A stretch of 64,000 bases of DNA, from the NCBI RefSeq assembly GCF_003633895.1, contig NZ_RBID01000015.1:310001-374000 (forward strand). The letters run 5' to 3'. Below, in pieces: positions 52,342-64,000 of this stretch; the stretch's first letter is position 1, and every line of letters starts with the position of its first letter. The position numbers were made by a program, and so were the translations under genes. Origin of the DNA: Vogesella indigofera. GTDB lineage: Bacteria; Pseudomonadota; Gammaproteobacteria; Burkholderiales; Chromobacteriaceae. The notes below the pieces were generated by a model. The model saw only the letters and a list, made by a program, of their open reading frames with translations, did not search any database and was not told where the DNA came from.

Positions 52342-53874
52342 ATGCACCCGACATTTTCCGTAAAAAACATAACAGCAAGCCTTCTGCTGACCGGTCTCTG
52401 TCATACAGTCTACGCAACGCCATCTATTACGGAAGTCACCGTCACGGGCTCGGATGGCAAGCGTTACGTCATCAGCTACACGCAGACCACCTTTAATGCG
52501 GCCAGCAGCCAATTGCAAAGTCAACCATGGTGGGGAAATACCACGCTAGCAAACTCCTTGGCTCTTGCTTCCGGTGATTTGACAGGGGTAAATACGGGCG
52601 CCTCTTTCAATATGAATACGAATGGCTACGCAGGGCCTTTATTTGCGACCTCCGTCAGTGACAATGACGTGACTGGCACTTTCCTGCATACAGGCCACAC
52701 CCATATAACAAATGGTGGGATGTTTGACCCTTATGTTATTGCGACAGAAAGTTTTTATTATGCCCTCGGCCATCTGGCGCTAAACGTCACCCAATCATCC
52801 ACCAACCAGTCCAACAATCCGGCCCTGAACGCTGCCACCATCATTGATGCCACCCCTAATCTGCAAGCCCTGTTCAGTGACTTGAGCACCGACCAAGAAG
52901 TCTCTGCGGCCGCCAGCCAGACGCTGCCCCTGCTGACCGGCGGTTCCATGGCGGCAGCAGGCAACGCGCTGTCCGGCATCAACAAGGTGATTCAGGCTCG
53001 CATCGAATCCAACCGCGGCCTGTCTGCCGGTGACGGTTTCTTCGGCGACAAATACGTGTGGGTGAAGCCGTTCGGTTCGTGGGCAGATCAGGATGACCAG
53101 CAAGGCGTGTCCGGCTTCAAGTCGACCACCACCGGCGTGGCATTTGGTGTCGACAGCGCCGTGAACGACAAGCTGCGCCTTGGCACGGCCATGGCCTACG
53201 CCAAGGCCGACGTGGACAGCAATTCGAACGTGGCCAAGCAGAGTGCCGATGTGGACGTGTTCCAGCTGGTCGGCTACGGCAGCTACAGCCTGGGCAACAA
53301 CAGCGAAGTCAACTTCCAGGTAGACGTGGGCCAGAACAGCAACAAGGGCCGTCGCAGCATCGCCTTTACCAACAGCACCGCGACCTCCGAGTACACCAGC
53401 TACACCGCCCACGCCGGTGCCGGCCTTGGCCGCACCTACCAGTTGAGCGCCGCCACCAGCATCACCCCGTCCATCCGCGCCGACTACACCTGGATCAAGG
53501 ACAAGGCCTACCAGGAAAGCGGCGCCGGCCTGCTGAACCTGAACGTGGGCAGCCGTGACAGCGAAGAGTTCGTGCTTGGTCTGGACGGCAAGATCAGCCA
53601 CCAGCTGAGTGACAACACCAGCCTGTCGGCCAACCTGGGTGTCGGCTATGACACCATGGCTAAGCGCTCCAGCATCACCGCCACCTTTGCCGGTGCTCCC
53701 GGTGCCGCGTTTACCACCTACGGCCTGGATGCGGAGCCATGGTCGGCACGAGCCGGCGTCGGCCTGACGCATACCACCGCCAACGGTACCGAGATCACCT
53801 TGCGTTATGATGCCGAACACCGGGAAGCCTTCCTGAACCAGACCGCATCGCTCAAGGCACGCTGGGCGTTCTAA
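52342..53874 (+). CDS. Autotransporter-type outer-membrane protein with short passenger
   Basis: Protein of 510 residues: signal peptide (TASLLLTGLCHTVYA), a short passenger of about 170 residues and a C-terminal beta-barrel (from about residue 225, YVWVKPFGSWADQDDQQGVS) ending in Phe (LKARWAF), the outer-membrane signature. The passenger contains LQSQPWWGNTTLANSLALAS, a pattern I associate with PEP-CTERM-type exported proteins. Base composition changes near 52.8 kb: the passenger part is clearly more AT-rich and uses other codons than the barrel, suggesting a recombined passenger. The AT-rich leader 52164-52341 shows no operator I can name. Function is unknown. Confidence 0.82.
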   Translation: MHPTFSVKNITASLLLTGLCHTVYATPSITEVTVTGSDGKRYVISYTQTTFNAASSQLQSQPWWGNTTLANSLALASGDLTGVNTGASFNMNTNGYAGPLFATSVSDNDVTGTFLHTGHTHITNGGMFDPYVIATESFYYALGHLALNVTQSSTNQSNNPALNAATIIDATPNLQALFSDLSTDQEVSAAASQTLPLLTGGSMAAAGNALSGINKVIQARIESNRGLSAGDGFFGDKYVWVKPFGSWADQDDQQGVSGFKSTTTGVAFGVDSAVNDKLRLGTAMAYAKADVDSNSNVAKQSADVDVFQLVGYGSYSLGNNSEVNFQVDVGQNSNKGRRSIAFTNSTATSEYTSYTAHAGAGLGRTYQLSAATSITPSIRADYTWIKDKAYQESGAGLLNLNVGSRDSEEFVLGLDGKISHQLSDNTSLSANLGVGYDTMAKRSSITATFAGAPGAAFTTYGLDAEPWSARAGVGLTHTTANGTEITLRYDAEHREAFLNQTASLKARWAF

Positions 53875-53891
53875 ATAACCCATGCTCACCC

Positions 53892-53924
53892 GGCCACAAC
53901 CCGTCACCGGCTTGTGGCCTTTTT
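53892..53924 (+). terminator. Intrinsic terminator after the autotransporter
   Basis: GGCCACAA (53892-53899) and TTGTGGCC (53912-53919) with a 12-nt loop, followed by TTTTT. It ends 1 nt before the first usable ATG of the next gene. Confidence 0.85.
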
Positions 53925-53925
53925 C

Positions 53926-54795
53926 ATGATGACGACAACAGACAACAGCAGACCCCCTGCCCTCCGCTACCGCTTGTTGCCGCTGCTATGCTTGGCCGCA
54001 TGCAGTACGCTGCCGACGCCGGCCGAGCGCGCCACCACGGCACAGGCGCTGACCCTGCCCGGCAACTGGCAGGCAAGCACCCTGAGCAGCAGCACCTTCA
54101 TGCTGCGCAGCTATGGCCCGGCACACATCCGGGCCGACAAGCCGCTGAGCGTCTACATCGAAGGCGACGGCTTTGCCTGGCTCAACCGCGAGCAACCGTC
54201 CGGCGACCCGACCCCCATCGACCCGCTGGCGCTGCGCCTCGCCCTTGCCCAGCCCGATGGCAATGCGGTGTACCTGGCCCGCCCCTGCCAGTATCTAACG
54301 GCACAAGACCGGCGCTGCGCGCAACGCTACTGGACGGACGCCCGCTTTTCCGCCGACGTGATCCAGGCCACCGACGAGGCGATCAGCCAGCTGAAAACCC
54401 GTTATGGCGCCAGGCAGGTAAGCCTGATCGGTTACTCCGGCGGTGCGGCGGTGGCGGCGCTGGTCGGCGCCCGACGGCAGGATGTCGACCGCCTGATCAG
54501 CGTCGCCGGCAATCTGGACAGCCAGGCCTGGACCGAGCATCACCGCATCAGCCCGCTGCGCCATTCGCTCAACCCGGCGGATTCGGCCGAACGGCTGACG
54601 CAGATACCGCAATGGCATCTGCTTGGCCAGCAGGATCGCGTCATTCCCGTGCTCATCGCGCAGTCCTTCGCCCGGCGGGCGCCGGCGCAACAGCAGCTTA
54701 TCGTCTCGTTTCCGGGCTTCGATCATCACTGCTGCTGGGCGGCGCAGTGGCCACAAATCTGGCGGCAACTGGAAAGCGGCACGCTGGCACCCTGA
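53926..54795 (+). CDS. Lipoprotein alpha/beta hydrolase
   Basis: Protein of about 289 residues with a lipoprotein signal: a basic N-region then LLPLLCLAACS (lipobox LAAC). The hydrolase core has IEGDGFAW, the nucleophile elbow LIGYSGGAAVAA, an acid in LLGQQDRVIPV and the catalytic His in FPGFDHHCCW. It is presumably anchored to a membrane facing the periplasm. ATG 53926 or 53929 starts it directly after the T-tract of the preceding terminator, with no Shine-Dalgarno, so how it is transcribed and initiated is unclear. The substrate is unknown. Confidence 0.8.
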   Translation: MMTTTDNSRPPALRYRLLPLLCLAACSTLPTPAERATTAQALTLPGNWQASTLSSSTFMLRSYGPAHIRADKPLSVYIEGDGFAWLNREQPSGDPTPIDPLALRLALAQPDGNAVYLARPCQYLTAQDRRCAQRYWTDARFSADVIQATDEAISQLKTRYGARQVSLIGYSGGAAVAALVGARRQDVDRLISVAGNLDSQAWTEHHRISPLRHSLNPADSAERLTQIPQWHLLGQQDRVIPVLIAQSFARRAPAQQQLIVSFPGFDHHCCWAAQWPQIWRQLESGTLAP

Positions 54796-54811
54796 CGCTG
54801 CGCCCATGAAA

Positions 54812-54835
54812 AATGCGGCCAACGTTGGCCGCATT
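54812..54835. terminator. Perfect 24-bp palindrome between convergent genes
   Basis: AATGCGGCCAACGTTGGCCGCATT, i.e. AATGCGGCCAAC and its complement, containing the 18-bp palindromic form of the dispersed motif. It lies between the hydrolase lipoprotein (plus) and hemB (minus) and probably ends both transcripts. Confidence 0.75.
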
Positions 54836-54857
54836 GTTGCTGAGCGTGCTGCGTGTA

Positions 54858-56167
<1,310 letters not shown>

Positions 56168-56183
56168 GTCGGTGGTCCAATGA

Positions 56184-56207
56184 AAAAACGCCGGGTTGCC
56201 CCGGCGT
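56184..56207 (-). terminator. Intrinsic terminator after the alanine symporter
   Basis: CGCCGGG-TTGC-CCCGGCG type stem (56190-56207), followed on the minus strand by six T (56184-56189). Confidence 0.88.
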
Positions 56208-56236
56208 CAATGATGATGCGGATTACGGTAAGTCTA

Positions 56237-57727
56237 TCAAACTCGATCGTAGACCGGTTGACCACCGTGCTTGCGCTCTTCTTCCAGATTGTCTTCCGAC
56301 TGGTGGCCGGTCCAGTAGTCGGCGCCCTTGATACCCAGTTTTTCAGGGTGGAACACCGGATCCACACCCTTGGCCAGCTGTGCCTCGTAGTCGCGCAGTG
56401 CGATGAAGGCCGGCTTCTGCAGCATCAGGATGGCGGCGATGTTCATCCATGCCATCATGCCGACACCGATATCACCCAGGCCCCAGGCCAGATCGGCGGT
56501 CTTCACGGTGCCGTATACCACGGTCGCCATGATGCCGATCTTCAACACCAGCGTCAGCCAAGGACGGTTTACCTTGCGGCTCAGGTAGGCGATGTTGGTT
56601 TCAGCGATGTAGTAGTAGGCAATGATGGTGGTGAAGGCGAAGAAGAACAGTGCCACGGCCACGAAGATGGAACCGAAGCCCGGCATGATGTTTTCCATCG
56701 CGGTCTGCACATAGCCCGGGCCTGCAGCCACACCGGCGATACCGGTATGCAGCGCGTTGCCATCCGGACCCTGTACGTTGTACTGGCCGGTAATCAGCAG
56801 CATGAAGGCGGTCGCGGAGCACACGAACAGGGTGTCGATGTAGACCGAGAACGCCTGTACCAGACCCTGCTTGGCAGGATGCGATACCGAAGCGGCGGAC
56901 GATGCGTGCGGGCCGGTACCCTGACCGGCTTCGTTGGAGTACACGCCACGCTTCACGCCCCACTGGATCGCCATGCCCAGGATGGCACCGAAGCCGGCGT
57001 CGAAGCCGAAAGCGCTCTTGAAGATCAGGCTGAGTACGTGCGGCAGTTCGTGAATGTTCAGCGCCACGATCACGCAGGCCACCAGGATGTAACCCAGGGC
57101 CATGAACGGCACCACGATTTCGGCAAAGGAAGCAATACGCTTCACGCCGCCGAAGATGATGAAGCCCAGCATCAGCGCCAGAATGGCCGCCGTCACGTTC
57201 GGGTCAATGCCCAGTGCGTTCTGCAGGCCGGCACCGATCGAGTTGGACTGGGTACCCGGCAGCAGCACGCCGCAGGCGAAGATGGTGGCGATGGCGAATA
57301 CGATCGCGAACGGCTTCATGCCGAGGCCCTTCTCGATATAGAAGGCCGGACCGCCACGGTATTCACCGTTGATCTTTTCCTTGTAGATCTGGCCGAGGGT
57401 GGACTCGACGAAGGCCGAGCTGGCGCCCAGGAAGGCTACCATCCACATCCAGAACACGGCACCAGGGCCGCCAAAGGTAATGGCGGTGGCCACACCGGCA
57501 ATGTTGCCGGTACCCACACGGCCGGCCAGTGTCATGGCCAGTGCCTGGAAGGACGACACGCCGCTGTCGCTGGACTTGCCGTCAAACATCAAACGGATCA
57601 TTTCGCCGAAATGGCGCACCTGGGCAAAACGGCTGCGAATGGAAAAGAACAAACCAACGCCCAGGCAAAGGAAGATCAATCCCTTGCTCCAGATCCAGCC
57701 ATTCAGAAAATCAACTGCTGCCTGCAT
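56237..57727 (-). CDS. Alanine/glycine:cation (Na+) symporter, AGCS family
   Basis: Inner-membrane protein of 496 residues with about ten helices. The family signature GRVGTGNIAGVATAITFGGP (N-terminal third) and SNEAGQGTGPHASSAASVSH are diagnostic of AGCS transporters (AlsT/DagA). It imports alanine or glycine with sodium. It has its own terminator. The 280-bp upstream gap to dnaJ (57728-58007) holds its leader and the dnaJ terminator; I see no riboswitch that I can recognise there. Confidence 0.94.
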   Translation of the reverse strand: MQAAVDFLNGWIWSKGLIFLCLGVGLFFSIRSRFAQVRHFGEMIRLMFDGKSSDSGVSSFQALAMTLAGRVGTGNIAGVATAITFGGPGAVFWMWMVAFLGASSAFVESTLGQIYKEKINGEYRGGPAFYIEKGLGMKPFAIVFAIATIFACGVLLPGTQSNSIGAGLQNALGIDPNVTAAILALMLGFIIFGGVKRIASFAEIVVPFMALGYILVACVIVALNIHELPHVLSLIFKSAFGFDAGFGAILGMAIQWGVKRGVYSNEAGQGTGPHASSAASVSHPAKQGLVQAFSVYIDTLFVCSATAFMLLITGQYNVQGPDGNALHTGIAGVAAGPGYVQTAMENIMPGFGSIFVAVALFFFAFTTIIAYYYIAETNIAYLSRKVNRPWLTLVLKIGIMATVVYGTVKTADLAWGLGDIGVGMMAWMNIAAILMLQKPAFIALRDYEAQLAKGVDPVFHPEKLGIKGADYWTGHQSEDNLEEERKHGGQPVYDRV

Positions 57728-57951
57728 GTTTACTCCTCAGTTTCAAGGGAGGGTCTGTACCCGCTCCGACGGTGTTGTGGCCGCCACAGCCTAGTAAGCT
57801 GTAGCGTGCTATCGCACAGGTCATGCGCCTGTTTCGCGAGAGCAGAACATTACTGAAACAAGTTCCGCGTGAATAGTAGTCTGGATACATTAGCCATTAT
57901 TTGTCCGACAATCCGCAGAATAACGGCACATCCTTGCGCCAAAAAACAAAA

Positions 57952-57979
57952 CGCGCCGTCAAACTTGCTTGACGGCGCG
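57952..57979 (-). terminator. Intrinsic terminator after dnaJ
   Basis: CGCGCCGTCAA / TTGACGGCGCG stem with a 6-nt loop, followed on the minus strand by TTTTGTTTTTTGG. It ends the grpE-dnaK-dnaJ cluster. Confidence 0.88.
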
Positions 57980-58007
57980 CCATTGAAACAACTGAAAACA
58001 ACACTAA

Positions 58008-59132
58008 TCAGCCAAAAAAGTCTTTCAGCTTGTCCATGAAGGAGTTGGCACGCGGATTGTGCGTTGCGACATCGCCTTGGCTGATGGCCTCGAATTCGCG
58101 CAGCAATTCCTTCTGCCGCTCGGTGAGGCTGACCGGCGTTTCGACGATGACGTGGCACATCAGGTCGCCGACATCATGGCCGCGCACCGACTTCACGCCC
58201 TTGCCGCGCACGCGGTATACCTTGCCGCTCTGCGTTTCCGACGCGATCTTGACCTTGACCATGCCGTCCAGGGTCGGGATCTCCACCTCGCCGCCCAGCG
58301 CCGCGGTGGCGAAGCTGATCGGCATTTCGCAATGCAGATCCATGCCGTCGCGCTCGAATACGCTGTGCTTCTTGATGTGGGTGACCACGAACAGGTCGCC
58401 GGCCGGGCCGCCGTTCTGCCCCGGTTCGCCCTCGCCGGACAGGCGGATGCGGTCGCCCTCGTCGACACCAGCCGGGATCTTCACGTTCAGCGTCTTGTGC
58501 GTCTTTACCTGGCCGGCACCGTGGCACTTGTGGCACGGATCGGTGATCTGCTTGCCGCTGCCGTGGCAGGTCGGGCAGGTCTGCTGGATGGAGAAGAAGC
58601 CCTGGCTCATGCGCACCTGGCCGTGACCGCCGCAGGTGGTGCAGGTCTTCGGCTGGGTGCCCGGCTTGGCGCCGGAGCCGTGGCACACGTCGCAGTTTTC
58701 GTGCGACGGGATGCGGATCTGCTTCTCGCAGCCGCGTGCCGCCTCTTCCAGCGTGATCTCCATGTTGTAGCGCAGGTCGGAGCCGCGATAGACATTGGAA
58801 CGGCCACCACCGCCACCGCCGCGCTGGCCGCCGAAGATGTCGCTGAAGATGTCGCCGAAATCGAAGCCGCCAAAGCCGGCACCGCCGCCGCCCATGCCGG
58901 CCTGCGGGTCTACCCCGGCGTGGCCGTACTGGTCGTAGGCGGCACGTTTCTGGCCGTCGGACAGGATTTCATACGCGGCCTTGACCTCCTTGAACTTTTC
59001 TTCGGCGTCCTTGCTGTCCGGATTACGGTCCGGGTGGTACTTCATCGCCAGCTTGCGATAGGCCTTCTTGATGTCGTCGTCCGACGCATCGCGATTGACG
59101 CCCAGTACCTCGTAAAAGTCCTTTTTAGCCAT
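58008..59132 (-). CDS. dnaJ: Chaperone protein DnaJ (Hsp40)
   Basis: Type I J-protein of 374 residues: J domain with HPDRN (about 32-36), Gly/Phe-rich linker (about 72-110), four zinc motifs [24 protein letters not shown] and CHKCHGAG, and the C-terminal substrate domains. It stimulates DnaK ATPase and delivers clients. It lies downstream of dnaK (105 bp) with one dispersed-motif copy between them (59162-59171). Confidence 0.98.
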   Translation of the reverse strand: MAKKDFYEVLGVNRDASDDDIKKAYRKLAMKYHPDRNPDSKDAEEKFKEVKAAYEILSDGQKRAAYDQYGHAGVDPQAGMGGGGAGFGGFDFGDIFSDIFGGQRGGGGGGRSNVYRGSDLRYNMEITLEEAARGCEKQIRIPSHENCDVCHGSGAKPGTQPKTCTTCGGHGQVRMSQGFFSIQQTCPTCHGSGKQITDPCHKCHGAGQVKTHKTLNVKIPAGVDEGDRIRLSGEGEPGQNGGPAGDLFVVTHIKKHSVFERDGMDLHCEMPISFATAALGGEVEIPTLDGMVKVKIASETQSGKVYRVRGKGVKSVRGHDVGDLMCHVIVETPVSLTERQKELLREFEAISQGDVATHNPRANSFMDKLKDFFG

Positions 59133-59237
59133 GCTGTCTCACCAGTGCGCCCAACCGCGAAGGTTGGCCGCAAGTTTTACCAATGAAAAAGCACAGCGCC
59201 CGCGCGCGAGCCCTGTGCCTTGTCGACCGTCAGCCGA

Positions 59238-61154
<1,917 letters not shown>

Positions 61155-61286
61155 AGTGCTGAATCCTTTCGATTTGATCTCGATTTAATCTGTTTGCTTG
61201 CCCGTCGCAGCCGGTGGTGCGCCGGGGGGTTGTCTTGCCAGATATTGGCTATTTCCGCGTTTTCAAGAGGGTTAGTCGCCGCAATC

Positions 61287-61817
61287 TCAGCTCTTGGCCT
61301 TGGCGACCACCACCATTGCCGGACGCAGCACGCGATCGGCGATCAGATACCCTTTTTGCATCACGCGCACCACCGAATTCGGCTCGGCGTCGGACTCTTC
61401 GGTGCTGATAGCCTGGTGGCGATGCGGGTCCAGCTTCTCGCCCAGCGGGTTGATTTCGCTGATCTGGCCCTTCTCGAAGGCGGCCAGCAGCTGCTTCAGC
61501 GTCAGGTCGACGCCGAATTTGAGGTTTTCGAACTGGCCGGACTGGTCCTGAAGCGCCATTTCCAGGCTGTCCTTGACCGCGATGAGTTCGGAGGCGAATT
61601 TTTCGATGGCAAACTTTTGTGCCTTGGCCACTTCTTCCACGCCACGGCGACGCTGGTTTTCAGTTTCGGCCTTGGCGCGCAAAAACTGCTCTTTCATTTC
61701 TGCAAGTTCAACTTCCAGCTGGGCGACACGCTCCGCGTCACTGACGACGGCGCCTTCGGCCGGGTTGGCAACTTGTTCAAGCACTTCTTCCGCTTGGGGA
61801 TTTTGATTTTCCTGCAT
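61287..61817 (-). CDS. grpE: Nucleotide exchange factor GrpE
   Basis: 176 residues. A long N-terminal coiled coil ([39 protein letters not shown]) is followed by the compact DnaK-binding beta domain ending [20 protein letters not shown]. It releases ADP from DnaK. It is the first gene of grpE-dnaK-dnaJ. A sigma-32-like promoter lies upstream. Confidence 0.97.
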   Translation of the reverse strand: MQENQNPQAEEVLEQVANPAEGAVVSDAERVAQLEVELAEMKEQFLRAKAETENQRRRGVEEVAKAQKFAIEKFASELIAVKDSLEMALQDQSGQFENLKFGVDLTLKQLLAAFEKGQISEINPLGEKLDPHRHQAISTEESDAEPNSVVRVMQKGYLIADRVLRPAMVVVAKAKS

Positions 61818-61856
61818 GATCGCTTCCGTTTGGCTGAATTCACAAAGACCTCAGGT

Positions 61857-61884
61857 AAATAAGGCCAAGCCCGCCGTTTTCAAG
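61857..61884 (-). promoter_or_regulatory. Candidate heat-shock (sigma-32) promoter of grpE-dnaK-dnaJ
   Basis: On the minus strand CTTGAAA (61884-61878) is followed after 13 bp by CCTTATTT (61864-61857), close to the sigma-32 consensus CTTGAAA-N13-CCCCATNT. The -10 element is 40 bp from the grpE ATG. I see no CIRCE element. Confidence 0.65.
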
Positions 61885-61975
61885 ATCTTCTCCACAATAA
61901 GTAAATGGTCATTTAGTTACTTTTATTTTCGTTAACGATCAGGATCGGCGCGCGCCGGTGATTCATTTTTGTGCA

Positions 61976-62001
61976 CCTTTGTTACCTTTTGAAAACAAAG
62001 G
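61976..62001. repeat. AT-rich inverted repeat in the grpE-aceA intergenic region
   Basis: CCTTTGTT (61976-61983) and AACAAAGG (61994-62001), followed on the plus strand by ATTTTTTT. It looks like a plus-strand terminator or an operator for aceA. The 419-bp gap 61818-62236 otherwise holds the grpE promoter, a GC hairpin CCCGCC / GGCGGG near 62117-62138 and an aceA ribosome-binding site (AAGGG, 6 nt before the ATG). Confidence 0.45.
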
Positions 62002-62236
62002 ATTTTTTTGTGCTGCAGTGCACACAACGCAATTTTTTTATGCTTAAATGATTCCACAACAGCGCTACTGCAAGGCCCGCCAGCACTGGATCCGGGGCGG
62101 TTTCCGGCAGTCAGGCCCGCCACCAGAACAGGCGGGTTAGCAACGCACCAAAGACCGGCATCACCGGCCTGCAGCAAGAGAAACTGGGAGCGCCGGTTTA
62201 TCCGGCAAAACGAAACTATCAAGTGAAGGGTTTACC

Positions 62237-63535
62237 ATGACTACTCGCGAACAACGCATCGCCGCCATCCAGCACGACTGGGACACCAACCCGCGCTGGA
62301 AAGGCATCAAACGTGGCTACACCGCTGCTGACGTTGAGCGCCTGCGCGGCTCCGTGCAGGTAGAGCACACCCTGGCCCGCAACGGTGCCGAGAAGCTGTG
62401 GAATCTGGTGAACAACGAGCCGTACATCAACTGTCTGGGCGCACTGACCGGCGGTCAGGCGATGCAGCAGGTGAAAGCCGGCATCAAGGCGATCTACCTG
62501 TCCGGCTGGCAGGTTGCCGCCGACAACAACGAATACTCCGCCATGTACCCGGACCAGTCGCTGTATCCGGTTGACTCGGTGCCGAAGGTGGTAGAGCGCA
62601 TCAACAACGCTTTCACCCGTGCCGACGAAATCCAGCACTCCAAGGGTGTGGAACAAGGCGACGCCGGTTATGTCGACTACTACGCACCGATCGTGGCCGA
62701 TGCCGAAGCCGGTTTCGGTGGCGTGCTGAACGCCTACGAGCTGATGAAGGCGATGATCCGCGCCGGCGCCGGTGGCGTGCACTTCGAAGACCAGCTGGCT
62801 TCCGTGAAAAAATGCGGCCACATGGGCGGCAAGGTCCTGGTTCCAACCCAGGAAGCGGTACAGAAGCTGATCGCCGCCCGTATGGCTGCCGACGTCTACG
62901 GCGTCCCAACCCTGGTGATCGCCCGTACCGACGCCGAAGCGGCCGACCTGCTGACCAGCGACTACGACGAAAACGACAAGCCATTCCTGACCGGCGAGCG
63001 CACAGCCGAAGGCTTCTACAAGACCAAGAAAGGTCTGGAGCAAGCCATCAGCCGCGCCGTGGCCTACGCCGAGTACGCCGACCTGGTATGGTGCGAAACC
63101 GGCACCCCGGATCTGGAATTTGCCCGCCGCTTCGCCGAAGCCGTGCACGCCAAGCATCCAGGCAAACTGCTGGCCTACAACTGCTCGCCTTCCTTCAACT
63201 GGAAGAAAAACCTGGACGATGCCACCATCGCCAAGTTCCAGCGCGAGCTGGGCGCCATGGGCTACAAGTACCAGTTCATCACCTTGGCCGGCATCCACTC
63301 CATGTGGTACAACATGTTCGATCTGGCGCAGGACTACGTGGCACGCGGCATGTCCGCCTACGTGGAGAAGGTGCAGGAGCCGGAATTCGCGGCCCGCGAC
63401 CGCGGCTACACCTTCGTGTCGCACCAGCAGGAAGTCGGCACCGGTTACTTCGACGACGTGACCACCGTGATCCAGGGCGGCAAGTCCTCGGTGACCGCGC
63501 TGACCGGCTCCACCGAAGAAGAACAGTTCCACTAA
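62237..63535 (+). CDS. aceA: Isocitrate lyase
   Basis: 432 residues, glyoxylate cycle enzyme that splits isocitrate to succinate and glyoxylate. The catalytic motif KKCGH lies at 191-195 (nucleophilic Cys193). [29 protein letters not shown] and [16 protein letters not shown] are typical of the short bacterial form. It allows growth on acetate and so on the acetyl-CoA produced by the beta-ketoadipate pathway, although no malate synthase is in view. It is divergent from grpE. Confidence 0.98.
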   Translation: MTTREQRIAAIQHDWDTNPRWKGIKRGYTAADVERLRGSVQVEHTLARNGAEKLWNLVNNEPYINCLGALTGGQAMQQVKAGIKAIYLSGWQVAADNNEYSAMYPDQSLYPVDSVPKVVERINNAFTRADEIQHSKGVEQGDAGYVDYYAPIVADAEAGFGGVLNAYELMKAMIRAGAGGVHFEDQLASVKKCGHMGGKVLVPTQEAVQKLIAARMAADVYGVPTLVIARTDAEAADLLTSDYDENDKPFLTGERTAEGFYKTKKGLEQAISRAVAYAEYADLVWCETGTPDLEFARRFAEAVHAKHPGKLLAYNCSPSFNWKKNLDDATIAKFQRELGAMGYKYQFITLAGIHSMWYNMFDLAQDYVARGMSAYVEKVQEPEFAARDRGYTFVSHQQEVGTGYFDDVTTVIQGGKSSVTALTGSTEEEQFH

Positions 63536-63622
63536 GCGTTCGACATTACGGCACCTCGACCCTGCCGTCTGCGTCAAACAGCCCCGCCTGACACTGCACG
63601 CAGTGCTCGTGCGCGGGGCACC

Positions 63623-63660
63623 CAAACCGCCTGCAACCCCGTTGCGGGCGGTTTGCTTTT
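63623..63660 (+). terminator. Intrinsic terminator after aceA
   Basis: CAAACCGCC (63623-63631) and GGCGGTTTG (63647-63655) with an additional GCAAC / GTTGC inner stem, followed by CTTTTCT. Confidence 0.85.
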
Positions 63661-63796
63661 CTGCCGCCAAACACCAGCCCCACGCCGACAGGTACCGGGG
63701 AACGCCACCATGCCGGGCCGCCCAGAACGACAACGCCAGCGGCAAGCCGCTGGCGTGTTCAAGGTTGGCCGCAAGCCGCGGCGGCCGTACGCCCCG

Positions 63797-64000
63797 CTAC
63801 TCCGCCTTGCCGGCCTCGGCCCGGCGGCGGCGCACCTCCTTCGGGTCGGCCTGCAACGGGCGGTAGATCTCCACGCGGTCACGATCGCGCAGCACGTGCT
63901 CCGGCGGCACCGCCTTACCGAACACGCCCAGCTGCAGGTGCGCAAGGTCGATGTCCGGAAACTCGCCGGCGATGCCGGACTGCAGCACCGCCTCGCGCGC
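63797..64000 (-). CDS. rnfH: RnfH-family protein (UPF0125), C-terminal part
   Basis: 67 residues are visible; the N-terminus lies beyond the right edge. Ubiquitin-like small protein family: REAVLQSGI, FPDIDL, GVFGKAV, LRDRDRVEIYRPLQADPKEV and the Arg/Ala tail are characteristic of RnfH. Its role is unclear, often encoded beside the RatA toxin-like protein. A single copy of the dispersed motif (63763-63772) lies just past its stop. Confidence 0.88.
   Translation of the reverse strand, partial: AREAVLQSGIAGEFPDIDLAHLQLGVFGKAVPPEHVLRDRDRVEIYRPLQADPKEVRRRRAEAGKAE

Noticed and set aside
57728-57900. Glycine riboswitch upstream of the alanine/glycine symporter
   Set aside because: I looked for the conserved core of a glycine aptamer on the minus strand and did not find it; only weak local stems are present.

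Overview
The window looks like chromosomal DNA from a high-GC betaproteobacterium of the order Neisseriales (Chromobacteriaceae-like: Vogesella, Chromobacterium, Aquitalea or a relative). The basis is the gene content and order (glyQ / adhesin-E-like / glyS / gmhB / plsC, a catechol-type beta-ketoadipate pathway, grpE-dnaK-dnaJ next to aceA). The genus is an inference. I recognise no rRNA, tRNA, CRISPR array, prophage or intact insertion sequence.

Region 1 (1-10.6 kb) is a complete catechol branch of benzoate degradation: benA (partial), catA, catC, catB, divergent catR, an MCP, a benzoate-type MFS symporter, and pcaD-pcaF-pcaJ-pcaI. Three promoters (catB/catR, the symporter, pcaI) each carry a pair of ATAC-N7-GTAT type sites 21-22 bp apart, so the pieces form one CatR regulon that takes benzoate through catechol, muconate and 3-oxoadipate to succinyl-CoA and acetyl-CoA.

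Region 2 (10.9-20.9 kb) holds a DMT exporter, then a LysR-controlled operon of three tandem RraA-fold paralogues plus a PLP aminotransferase and a nearby alpha/beta hydrolase. This is the best candidate here for an undescribed catabolic pathway. After it come a PaiB-like protein, a LysE exporter with a B3/4-domain protein and an XRE-cupin regulator, and a PAS-GGDEF diguanylate cyclase.

Region 3 (21.0-31.3 kb) looks imported. It is bracketed by inverted copies of a ~75-bp terminator-containing repeat and has almost none of the dispersed chromosomal motif described below. It encodes an MFS pump, a 5'-truncated NAD(P)-binding protein, two aldo/keto reductases (one a predicted Tat lipoprotein), a LysR regulator, and an operon of OYE, SDR, quinone reductase and alpha/beta hydrolase divergent from a two-cysteine HxlR regulator.

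Region 4 (31.5-43.5 kb) has a second electrophile-response locus (nemR, nemA, DJ-1/PfpI), a lipid kinase, the glycerol genes glpK-glpF-glpD with a glpR-merR pair, an RhtB-type exporter, an SDR and gloA. Five copies of a ~140-bp element with inverted ends sit next to stop codons here.

Region 5 (43.7-64 kb) is housekeeping: a YgjP-type peptidase, plsC, gmhB, glyS/glyQ, tdh-kbl, a mosaic autotransporter, a hydrolase lipoprotein, hemB, an alanine:Na+ symporter, dnaJ-dnaK-grpE, aceA and rnfH (partial).

Across the window a 10-15 bp motif (core GCGGCCAACC, consensus about TTGCGGCCAACCTTG) recurs more than 20 times, singly in genes and as inverted pairs between genes, in the manner of a DNA-uptake sequence.
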